Assembly (NCBI GenBank): GCA_046538375.1
Contig: JBKHJA010000084.1
Span: 1-12,133 of the forward strand
Reading direction: 5' to 3'
Origin: JBKHJA01 sp046538375
Lineage (GTDB): Bacteria > Acidobacteriota > Aminicenantia > Aminicenantales > Aminicenantaceae
Length of the DNA: 12,133 nt
In this document: piece by piece, positions 1 to 5,970 of the stretch
How the letters are laid out: every line of letters begins with the position of its first letter
Numbering within the stretch: position 1 is the stretch's first letter
Position numbers and translations under genes: made by a program
Notes under the pieces: model-generated
Told to the model about the DNA's origin: nothing
The model's input: the letters and a program-made list of their open reading frames with translations, nothing else
The model's database searches: none

Positions 1-567
1 CTCCATCAATTTTTTATCTACCATCACCTGAGGCAATTTGTGTGCAAATTTTTTTATAACCTTTATCTTATGGGCAACACATTTAAACTTCACTAAGCTG
101 AGGACCTGCTCCACTATTTCATGGATATTGATCTTTTCAAAATCAGGTTCATGAGGTCGTGCAAATTGTATAAGATCCGAAGCTACGCTGTTTAACTCTT
201 CTACTTTACTCATAATTGCTTCGGTAAATTCCCTCCTTTCATCTCCAGGGATAAATTTATTATGGAGATACTGGACTGAGATCCCGATAATATTAAGGGA
301 ATTTCTCATCTCATGGGCTATCCCTGAGGCTATTCCTCCTGCAACTCCCAGTTTTTCTCTTATGATCAACTCCTCTTGGGTTCTTCTTAGTTCTTTATAA
401 GCATCATCCAGTTCATTGACCAGATTTCTGGTTTCTCTTTTTAATTCTCTCAATCTTTTATCTCTTTGGTGCACTTTCTTCTTCAACTTTACTATTGATT
501 CGGCTTCAGCATTTTTTTTCCTTCCAATTTCTTCTGTTTCATCTGTAACCATTTGTGCCTTTTCCAT
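1..567 (-). CDS. Soluble histidine kinase, N-terminal part (gene runs off the left edge)
   Basis: The minus-strand frame is open for all 189 codons from the ATG at 565-567 to the window edge, so the gene is partial. Upstream, AGGAG sits seven bases before the ATG, a good ribosome site. Residues about 15-68 are charged and heptad-like, a probable coiled coil. They lead into a HisKA domain with the H-box HEMRNSLNIIG; His85 is the predicted phosphorylated residue. The visible end (PQVMVDKKLME) is where the N-box of the ATPase domain should begin. There is no signal peptide, membrane segment or PAS/GAF domain before the H-box, so it appears to be a cytoplasmic kinase with no obvious sensor of its own. 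It probably autophosphorylates and passes phosphate to a receiver protein; the receivers at 1148-1774 and 2378-2740 are candidates. Its family assignment is firm, its partner is inferred. Confidence 0.9.
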   Translation of the reverse strand, partial: MEKAQMVTDETEEIGRKKNAEAESIVKLKKKVHQRDKRLRELKRETRNLVNELDDAYKELRRTQEELIIREKLGVAGGIASGIAHEMRNSLNIIGISVQYLHNKFIPGDERREFTEAIMSKVEELNSVASDLIQFARPHEPDFEKINIHEIVEQVLSLVKFKCVAHKIKVIKKFAHKLPQVMVDKKLME

Positions 568-1147
568 TTTTTTCTCCTGGATGTTTCTCCTCTAATAGAA
601 CTCTTACTTCTCTGAAAAAAGATTTATCTGGTTAAGCTACCGCCGTTGAAAAATTCTCAGGCAGATATTCATTTATTTAGTAGTTGACTTCTACTTCACC
701 CTGTTTTTTTCACATAAACTGAGGAATTCGCTTGGAACTGAAGCACTTCTTTTCCACCGCATTTTTTTCAATCTGGATATAATTCAAGTTTTATGCCAAA
801 TTTTAAGCGAGACTTAATCCTATACTCTCCTAACTTTATTAATTTGTACAAGTTATGACTTGATAATTTTTTTTATTTCTTTTTTGAATTCTTTTTTGAC
901 TTCATATCTGCTGAGAATTGATGGAATCTTTTCCATAGCTGACATGACTTATGATAGAGACACGAATAAGAAACAGGATAAATTTATGGAAACCAATTTC
1001 TGGATGGGTGGTTTAGAATACGAAAGTTGCGAAAGGCTTGCTTTCTTAAATCCTTAAATTAGCAGAGGGAATAAGGAAAGTGAATGGGAGGGGGAAGATT
1101 TCACATTCTGCCCAGGATCTGTCTTCTTGATTAAACCTGGAAGCCGA
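568..1147. other. Intergenic stretch without a recognisable gene
   Basis: This AT-rich stretch of about 580 bases separates two same-strand signalling genes. A 65-codon plus-strand frame (860-1057) begins with TTG, lacks a ribosome site and resembles nothing I know. On the minus strand, 783-798 resembles a sigma-54 promoter but lacks the conserved -12 GC. I see no terminator, tRNA or clear repeat. It may hold the promoter of the kinase at 1-567, or decayed coding sequence. Confidence 0.5.
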
Positions 1148-1774
1148 TTATTCTCTTTTTTCCCTCTCCCCTTTGAGGATGGCAGCGATTTTTGTTAATT
1201 CTACTTTCTCATGCTTGCTGATTTTTGGATCCTCCATCCACTTGGCCATGAAATCATCATCGCCCAGGACAAAGGCTCTCAGAGCTGCCTCCCAGACACA
1301 GGGTAGGTTCTCTTTACAATGTCTTAGATTAGTCAGCTTGGCCAGTTGGGAGCGCCTGCTCCTTAATTTCTCTTTTTCTTTTATCTTATTTCCAAAGGCT
1401 CGCAAAGCCAATTTCAATCCATCTTGGACAACTGCCTTCACATGTTCTAATTCAATGGGTTTAGTAATATAATCAAAAGCCCCAAATTTCATGGCCATCC
1501 TGGCACTATCCATGGTGCCGTAGCCCGTTATTATGATTACCACTGTATTTTTATCAATTTTTTTGATTCGCCGGAGCACTTCAATCCCGTCCATTTTGGG
1601 CATCTTTAAATCTAATAGGACAATGTCGGGTTTTTTCTCTTCTACTGCTTGAAGACCGCTTATTCCATCAAGAGCCGTGAGAACCGTATACCCTTCTTGA
1701 GATAAAACCTTTTTAAAAAATTGGCCGATATCTTTTTCATCATCGATGACTAAAATCTGAGGCTTATTTCTCAT
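1148..1774 (-). CDS. Response regulator: receiver domain plus unrecognised C-terminal domain
   Basis: A 208-residue protein. Residues 5-122 form a receiver domain with the acidic pocket D11/D12, phospho-acceptor D55 in LLDLKMP, T83 in IITGYGT and K105 in YITKP. The sequence is closest in style to NtrC-type receivers, but no AAA+ or helix-turn-helix part follows. Instead, after a basic linker (about 128-146), residues 147-201 form a short helical region with LPCVWEAALRAFVLGDDDF, which I do not recognise. The frame is open further upstream, but I place the start at 1774 because the receiver begins there and ACGGAG lies eight bases before it. The start lies inside the end of the Hsp20 gene (11-base overlap), suggesting coupled translation and a shared role. 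It probably acts through protein contact rather than DNA binding; this is inferred. Confidence 0.9.
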   Translation of the reverse strand: MRNKPQILVIDDEKDIGQFFKKVLSQEGYTVLTALDGISGLQAVEEKKPDIVLLDLKMPKMDGIEVLRRIKKIDKNTVVIIITGYGTMDSARMAMKFGAFDYITKPIELEHVKAVVQDGLKLALRAFGNKIKEKEKLRSRRSQLAKLTNLRHCKENLPCVWEAALRAFVLGDDDFMAKWMEDPKISKHEKVELTKIAAILKGEREKRE

Positions 1775-2240
1775 CTTTTTTGCTCCGTCTTTCTTTTCTT
1801 CTTTTTTTAGGTAAGATGAGCTGTAAAATATCATTCTTGAAATTTTCTTTTATTTTTGCTATATCCACATCATAAGGCAGTGAAATTTCCTGTCTGAATT
1901 CACAGTCCTTGTGTTTGCCTGAGATGAAATATTTTCTGTTCTCCAGACCGAAATCAAGATCTCCCTTTCTGAAATTTCCTAAATCAACGATAATCTGAAC
2001 TTCTTCTGCCTCTTTGAAAACATCCACTATCGGCTCCTTGATCCTTTGAAAAAAAGGTTTGGTTATGTATTGCCACTGCTTTGGCCTCTTATATATTTTG
2101 CCTTTATACACTGAGGTATACTCTGGGAATGAATGTCCTCCAGAATTAGATCGAGCAGGACTTCCTCCTGCGACACGCCGAGGCCTAGGGAGTTTTCCCC
2201 TCACTTTATTCATCGTTTTTGGCGGTATACTCTTTACCAT
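1764..2240 (-). CDS. hsp20: Small heat-shock protein, Hsp20/alpha-crystallin family
   Basis: A 158-residue protein whose residues 68-145 match the alpha-crystallin fold: it opens with KEPIVDVFKEAEEVQIIVDL, has the middle stretch FRQEISLPYDVD and closes with KENFKNDILQLILPK, where the family usually has NG-x-L. Members bind unfolding proteins as ATP-independent holdases in the cytoplasm. The N-terminal 67 residues are basic and of low complexity and include a short palindrome-encoded segment (residues 24-29). The tail after 145 is lysine/arginine-rich and lacks the I-x-I/V motif used for oligomer assembly, so its assembly may differ. The start at 2240 has no Shine-Dalgarno site, and an in-frame TGA two codons upstream excludes a longer form; M10 is an alternative. 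It has its own promoter upstream and overlaps the downstream receiver gene by 11 bases. Confidence 0.87.
   Translation of the reverse strand: MVKSIPPKTMNKVRGKLPRPRRVAGGSPARSNSGGHSFPEYTSVYKGKIYKRPKQWQYITKPFFQRIKEPIVDVFKEAEEVQIIVDLGNFRKGDLDFGLENRKYFISGKHKDCEFRQEISLPYDVDIAKIKENFKNDILQLILPKKRRKERRSKKDEK
2155..2171. repeat. Short palindrome inside the Hsp20 gene
   Basis: The sequence has a 6-base stem (GCAGGA/TCCTGC) with a 5-base loop, read on either strand. It encodes A-G-G-S-P-A in the variable N-terminal arm of the Hsp20 protein. On the minus strand GCAGGAGGAAGTCCTGCT closely matches the plus-strand palindrome at 4991-5006, apart from one extra base and one substitution. The two could be copies of a dispersed palindromic element. 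Confidence 0.5.
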
Positions 2241-2329
2241 GATTCAGTTAAAATGAATATTTTTTTGATTGACAGATTTCTGTGCCCTTTATCCCCGTTT
2301 CAACGGAGATTTATTCCTTTTGTAGATGA

Positions 2330-2358
2330 AAAATAACACAGAAAAGAAGGGAAGTCAA
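2330..2358 (-). promoter_or_regulatory. Sigma-70-type promoter of the Hsp20 gene
   Basis: On the minus strand, a TTGACT -35 box (2358-2353) lies 17 bases from a TATTTT -10 box (2335-2330) that carries a TGn extension. A start site near 2323 would give a leader of about 80 bases before the Hsp20 ATG. That leader contains two small hairpins (CCGTT/AACGG and ACAGA/TCTGT). The promoter lets the chaperone be transcribed apart from the upstream kinase and receiver genes. Confidence 0.5.
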
Positions 2359-2374
2359 AAAAAATGAGTGCTAA
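2348..2374 (-). promoter_or_regulatory. CIRCE-like heat-shock operator (one perfect half only)
   Basis: Minus-strand 2374-2366 reads TTAGCACTC, identical to the left arm of the CIRCE operator bound by the heat-shock repressor HrcA. After the canonical 9-base spacer, the right arm should be GAGTGCTAA but reads GACTTCCCT, so only four of nine bases agree. The half-site begins four bases after the stop of the upstream receiver gene. Its spacer overlaps the -35 box of the Hsp20 promoter, which is where an HrcA operator would work. It may be a degenerate or decayed operator, or chance. Confidence 0.35.
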
Positions 2375-2377
2375 AAA

Positions 2378-2740
2378 CTAACCTGTTATGGCCGTAATAT
2401 CTTCTATTTTGAATGGCTTCTGGAGAAATCCTGAAGCCCCTTTTTGCCTAAGCTTATCCCGCATACTTCTATCCACCAATTTTCCTGTTATTATTACTAC
2501 CTTTGTCTCCGGCGAGATCCTCCTTATCTTCTTCAGCACCTCCACAGCCGAAATCCCGGGCATGACAATATCCAAAAACACAACATCAAAATGCTTTTTC
2601 TTAACCAGACTAAGGGCTTTCTTCCCTCTTAAGGTTGCTTTCACTCTATGTCCTGCTGCACACAACCATTTGGTGAACATCTCACATATTTTTTTCTCAT
2701 CGTCTACAACCAAGATATCCACACCTTTGGTTTTTATCAT
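2378..2740 (-). CDS. Stand-alone receiver-domain response regulator
   Basis: A 120-residue protein that is a single receiver domain with nothing after it. It has the acidic pair D13/D14, phospho-acceptor D57 in VVFLDIVMP, T85 in VVIITGK and K108 in FLQKP, so all catalytic positions are intact. Such CheY/Spo0F-like proteins carry phosphate between partners or act by protein contact. Its ATG overlaps the stop of the upstream kinase gene by four bases (ATGA), and GGGGA lies seven bases before it, so the two are translated together and this is the likely direct target of that kinase. The Hsp20 gene follows after 137 bases with its own promoter. Confidence 0.92.
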   Translation of the reverse strand: MIKTKGVDILVVDDEKKICEMFTKWLCAAGHRVKATLRGKKALSLVKKKHFDVVFLDIVMPGISAVEVLKKIRRISPETKVVIITGKLVDRSMRDKLRQKGASGFLQKPFKIEDITAITG

Positions 2741-4254
2741 TTACTTTTCCCCGCCTTCTCATCATGCTCTCCAGCGTTGACTTTTTTTGCTGGCAATTTG
2801 ACTGCGAAAACAGTTCCCCTCCCCACATCACTTTCAACTTCAATGGTCCCTCCATGTCTTCTCACTATGGCATAAGAAACAGATAAACCAAGCCCTGTCC
2901 CCTGGAGCATACTGTCGCCTCCGATAGCTCCTTTCGTGGTGTAGAAGGGATCGAATATTTTGCTCAAATCCTTTTTGTTTATTCCTCTTCCTGTATCGCT
3001 GATGCTGATTTCTACGTTTTTGCGGCAATGATTAACCTCTATCTTCAATATCCCTCCCTTATTCAACATGGCATCCCGAGCATTATTTACCATATTCAAA
3101 AAAACCTGCTGCATTTCTCCTTTATTTATCTCTACCTGGGGAGTAATTCTGTATTTCTTTATCACCTTAATATTGCACTTCCCGAGATGTCCCTCTGTGA
3201 GGGAAAGCACTGATTCTATAGGTTCAATCACATCACACATTTCTTTCTCAGGTATTTCCCCTCGGGTAAAAGACAATAAATCTCCGACAATTTTGGCTAA
3301 TCTATCAGAAGTGCTTAAAACAATATCCAGCGCTTCCTTCATATCTCCGCATTTCTTTGTTTTTCGAGCAAATTCTGCATGGCCTCTCATTATCTGTAGG
3401 ATATTATTGAATTCATGGGCTACACCGCCTGCAAGAGTCCCCACTCCTGCCATTTTCTCAGATTGAATAAGCTGCTGCTGAAGTCTTCCTTTATCCTCCT
3501 CGGCCTTCTTACGTGCGGTTATATCACGGCCTACCCCCACAACAGCCACCACTTTTCCCTTCTCATTGAGGACAGATTTGTCTGCCCAGCCCAGCCATTT
3601 CCAACCGTCTTTGGTCAGGGCTCTCTGTTCCACATAACAAGTGAAAGGGGGGCTGTACAGGTTCTCCATAGCTTTAGCTGTGGCTTTACGGTCATCTTTG
3701 TGAACTAAAGGCATAAACTTCTTTCCCAACAGCTCCTCTTCTTTTTTGCCGAACAACTCGCAGTAGGAAGGACTGACAAACAGAAAATGACCTTCTGTAT
3801 CCACCTTGACCACCAAATCCGTCTGGTTTTCTATCAGCAGCCGATATCTTTCCTCGCTCTCTTTTAGCTTTCTGTATATCTTGTGCATGTAAAGAGCTAT
3901 TTCGATGGTGCTGATTAATTCTTTACATTCAACAGGTTTGTATATATACCCGAAAGGCTCTGTTTTTTTGGCTTTTTGCAGTGTGTGGGCATCGGTTAAA
4001 GCGGTAATATAGACAACAGGGATATCAAAACGGGAACGAATCTGTCCGGCTAATTCCACACCATCGATGTAGCCATCGAGCTTTATATCCATCAGTACTA
4101 AGTCAGGTTTATGTTCTTCAACATCTTGCAGAACTTCCTTTCCAGAGAATATTATGAGAGAAACATCAAAATCACGATCTGCCAAAATCTCTTTGATGTC
4201 TTCAGCGACAATTCTTTCGTCTTCAACGATCAAGATCTTCGGCTTTGTCCTCAT
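2737..4254 (-). CDS. Hybrid sensor histidine kinase, REC-PAS-HisKA-HATPase
   Basis: A 505-residue soluble protein. Residues 6-122 are a receiver domain (phospho-acceptor D56 in VLMDIKL, T84, K106). Residues about 134-250 are a PAS domain ending in GVGRDITARKKAEE. A short coiled coil leads to the HisKA domain, with H280 in AHEFNNIL. The ATPase domain has the N-box QVFLNMVNNARDAM (383-396), the G1 box DTGRG (420-424), the F-box DPFYTTK and the G2 box GTGLGLS (452-458). It has no membrane segment, so it senses inside the cell through PAS and is probably tuned by an upstream kinase through its N-terminal receiver. The ribosome site is weak (AGAAG, five bases before the ATG). It is coupled to the receiver gene downstream. 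Confidence 0.94.
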   Translation of the reverse strand: MRTKPKILIVEDERIVAEDIKEILADRDFDVSLIIFSGKEVLQDVEEHKPDLVLMDIKLDGYIDGVELAGQIRSRFDIPVVYITALTDAHTLQKAKKTEPFGYIYKPVECKELISTIEIALYMHKIYRKLKESEERYRLLIENQTDLVVKVDTEGHFLFVSPSYCELFGKKEEELLGKKFMPLVHKDDRKATAKAMENLYSPPFTCYVEQRALTKDGWKWLGWADKSVLNEKGKVVAVVGVGRDITARKKAEEDKGRLQQQLIQSEKMAGVGTLAGGVAHEFNNILQIMRGHAEFARKTKKCGDMKEALDIVLSTSDRLAKIVGDLLSFTRGEIPEKEMCDVIEPIESVLSLTEGHLGKCNIKVIKKYRITPQVEINKGEMQQVFLNMVNNARDAMLNKGGILKIEVNHCRKNVEISISDTGRGINKKDLSKIFDPFYTTKGAIGGDSMLQGTGLGLSVSYAIVRRHGGTIEVESDVGRGTVFAVKLPAKKVNAGEHDEKAGKSK

Positions 4255-4291
4255 CTTAACTTCTAAACTAATAAATCACTGAAATCATTAC

Positions 4292-4321
4292 ATCCCCTTC
4301 CACGGTGATTCTTAAGGGGAT
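4292..4321. repeat. Inverted repeat upstream of the hybrid kinase gene
   Basis: ATCCCCTT and AAGGGGAT form a perfect 8-base stem with a 14-base loop. On the plus strand a T-rich run follows, like an intrinsic terminator, but no plus-strand gene ends here. It could instead be an operator or a leader hairpin for the kinase gene that starts at 4254. Nearby, the 11-mer ATCTTAAAAGG occurs twice (4339-4349 and 4362-4372), a 23-base period that may mark a protein-binding site. Confidence 0.4.
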
Positions 4322-4478
4322 TTTTCCTTTTTATTGTCATCTTAAAAGGGGATAATTTGTTATCTTAAAAGGCTATCTTATATCTTCGATGGATATCTAT
4401 AATTTGAGTTCTTTTAAAAGATTTGGCAAAATTCATTTTTTTAGCCTGTGCTTTTTTTCTTTTTGACTTCATGATTTT

Positions 4479-4742
4479 TTATTTAGAACCACTTCCTTTT
4501 AACGTCAATTTAACGGTAAAGAGTGTCCCTTTTCTGGGCTTACCTTCCACTTTAACTGTCCCCCCATGCTTTTTTACAATTCCATAAGAAACAGACAAGC
4601 CAAAACCCATCCCATCAATACTGCTTCCATCAGAAGCTTCTTTGGTTGTATAGAAAGGTTCAAACACCTTTCCTAAATTCTCTTTTCCTATTTCTATAGA
4701 ATGATTTCCACAATTTTGGAATTTTTTCCATAAAACAAACAT
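4479..4742 (-). pseudogene. Histidine-kinase remnant (C-terminal ATPase fragment)
   Basis: An 87-codon frame whose residues about 21-80 match the end of the kinase encoded at 2737-4254: an F-box FEPFYTTKE, then GMGFGLSVSYGIVKKHGGT in place of GTGLGLSVSYAIVRRHGGT, then KGTLFTVKL. The receiver, PAS, HisKA and N-box parts are absent. The reading passes directly from IEI to IGKEN, skipping the D-x-G-x-G residues of the G1 box that contact ATP. No kinase-like sequence is visible in the 500 bases upstream on this strand. I read it as a truncated, internally deleted copy of a kinase related to its neighbour. A functional mini-protein cannot be excluded, but it lacks what is needed to bind ATP. Confidence 0.75.
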
Positions 4743-5287
4743 AAGTATTTTGTATTTTGACCTCTATTCTCTATATTTCATTTAGAATAAAAGATTTAGA
4801 TTATGCCCTGCATCAAGTTTCAATATTAGAAATTTTGGCATCTTTTTTGCACACAACAATATTGGTTAAAGGAAGTGACTCTGCTGGGCTGGCTGGGCAG
4901 GATCTTCCCTCTTTCCGCCCTCCTTTTCCAATCCTTGGCAAAATCCCCAAACAGCCAGCACTTACCTTTTCTTTTACAAAATCATGTGCGGCAGGACAAG
5001 TCCTGCTGGGCAAACCAAATCCTACTGCGGCAAACAGCCTTCTGGTATTTTTCATCATCTCTTCCCAGTTTTCCCCTCGACAGAATTTTATCCTTCTTTT
5101 GTATGATTTTTGCAATTTTCTTGGTATTTTTTAGAAAGGGGAAAACAGGTGGGAAGACGGCCTTAGGGGAAAATATTAAATAGGAAAAATAAAGCTCTGC
5201 TTTTTTCTATAGATATAAAGAAAACTATCACACGAATTTTTTATGGGAAAAGCGTATTTTTCTAGAAAACTCAGCCTGGCTGCTCTA
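4743..5287. other. Intergenic stretch, probably decayed sequence
   Basis: About 545 bases lie between the kinase remnant and the lipoprotein gene. The ends are AT-rich, while 4870-5060 is richer in G and C and contains the palindrome at 4991-5006 plus two further CTGCTGGGC-like stretches (4880 and 5003 regions). Open frames of 100-125 codons exist on both strands here, but their products are of low complexity, match no family I know and lack ribosome sites. A weak CAGC/GCTG hairpin (5272-5282) after the lipoprotein stop is too short to call a terminator. Confidence 0.5.
4991..5006. repeat. Perfect palindrome GCAGGAC-AA-GTCCTGC
   Basis: The stem is a perfect 7 bases with a 2-base centre, in the locally GC-rich part of an otherwise AT-rich intergenic region. 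Its core resembles the palindrome inside the Hsp20 gene at 2155-2171. It may belong to a family of small dispersed repeats, or form a hairpin or a binding site for a dimeric protein. Confidence 0.5.
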
Positions 5288-5824
5288 TTATTTCTTTTTC
5301 TTTACTTTGGTGCTGGAACTCCGGCTGGAGGTGGAAACTCTGGAGCTCGAAGAAAAACCTGATTTGGAAATGGTTGATGTTATCTTTCCTGTGCTCCGGG
5401 TCTTTCCCGAAGTCCTGCTTATGCTCCTCTTGGGGATGGTTTTGGTGGTCCTTTGCTGCAGCTGCGATTTGGTGATCACGGCCCGGCCGTATCTCCCGTA
5501 CTTCCCCCCATCATACCAGAAATAAGGGGAAAACCAGTAATAGCCGGGATAATATCCGGAATAAAAGTTGGAAAAGCGGTAGTAAGAAAATGGAGACCAG
5601 AAGAAATAAGGATCCCACCAGTAGAATCCAATCAAGAAGAAAGGACTATGATAATAAGGACCGAATGAATGATAGGGATAATAGTGGTCATAAGGGTAAT
5701 ATTCCTCGTAGGGTTGGTATTCTTCAGGCGCTTCATTTATTCTCTTTCCGGTATACCGTTGATCTATGGTGGCGCAGCCTGCAACCAGGAAAATCAATAC
5801 GATAAGAGGAATAAGTTTTTTCAT
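5288..5824 (-). CDS. Tyrosine-rich lipoprotein with serine/lysine-rich tail
   Basis: A 178-residue protein opening with a lipoprotein signal: a K-K n-region, a hydrophobic core and the lipobox VAGC with Cys17 as the predicted lipidation site. Residues about 36-108 are extremely rich in Tyr, Phe, Trp and Pro in short irregular repeats (for example EEYYPYDHYYPYHS). Residues about 112-178 are a basic Ser/Thr/Arg/Lys tail ending in KVKKKK. I recognise no catalytic domain. Aromatic-rich envelope lipoproteins of this style occur in Gram-negative bacteria, but their roles are mostly unknown. The start is secure: AGGAG lies eight bases before the ATG and a strong promoter lies just upstream. It seems to be a single-gene unit, and an envelope location is inferred from the lipobox. 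Confidence 0.85.
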   Translation of the reverse strand: MKKLIPLIVLIFLVAGCATIDQRYTGKRINEAPEEYQPYEEYYPYDHYYPYHSFGPYYHSPFFLIGFYWWDPYFFWSPFSYYRFSNFYSGYYPGYYWFSPYFWYDGGKYGRYGRAVITKSQLQQRTTKTIPKRSISRTSGKTRSTGKITSTISKSGFSSSSRVSTSSRSSSTKVKKKK

Positions 5825-5850
5825 CTGCTATGCTCCTTTATTTCATTCTT

Positions 5851-5879
5851 ATTATAACATTAAGCAATGTTCATGCCAA
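5851..5879 (-). promoter_or_regulatory. Strong sigma-70-type promoter of the lipoprotein gene
   Basis: On the minus strand, a TTGGCA -35 box (5879-5874) lies 17 bases from a perfect TATAAT -10 box (5856-5851) carrying a TGn extension. Transcription would start near 5844, leaving a leader of about 20 bases that holds the AGGAG ribosome site. It is the best promoter in the window and suggests vigorous expression. Confidence 0.75.
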
Positions 5880-5970
5880 CCTTTATCAGGGGAAGAATAA
5901 CGCTTCGGTCTGCTTTACTGTCATATAGGGTGGTCATCTGTATCCAAAACGTACAACCGCCTTAAACTTG

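Noticed and set aside
783..798. Sigma-54-like promoter on the minus strand, upstream of the kinase at 1-567.
   Set aside because: TGGCATAAAACTTGAA fits the -24 part and spacing, but the conserved -12 GC is GA. The start codon is more than 200 bases away, and no AAA+ activator is encoded here.
860..1057. 65-codon plus-strand frame.
   Set aside because: TTG start, no ribosome site, low-complexity opening and no recognisable family.
4365..4472. 35-codon basic minus-strand ORF between the kinase remnant and the hybrid kinase.
   Set aside because: No ribosome site, composition mirrors local AT-richness (Lys/Ile), no recognisable similarity.
4757..5134. Overlapping frames of 100-125 codons on both strands of the intergenic region.
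   Set aside because: No start signals, no family resemblance; both strands open at once, as expected by chance around a short GC-rich patch.
5272..5282. Possible terminator hairpin after the lipoprotein gene.
   Set aside because: Only a four-base stem with a three-base loop and a broken T-run.
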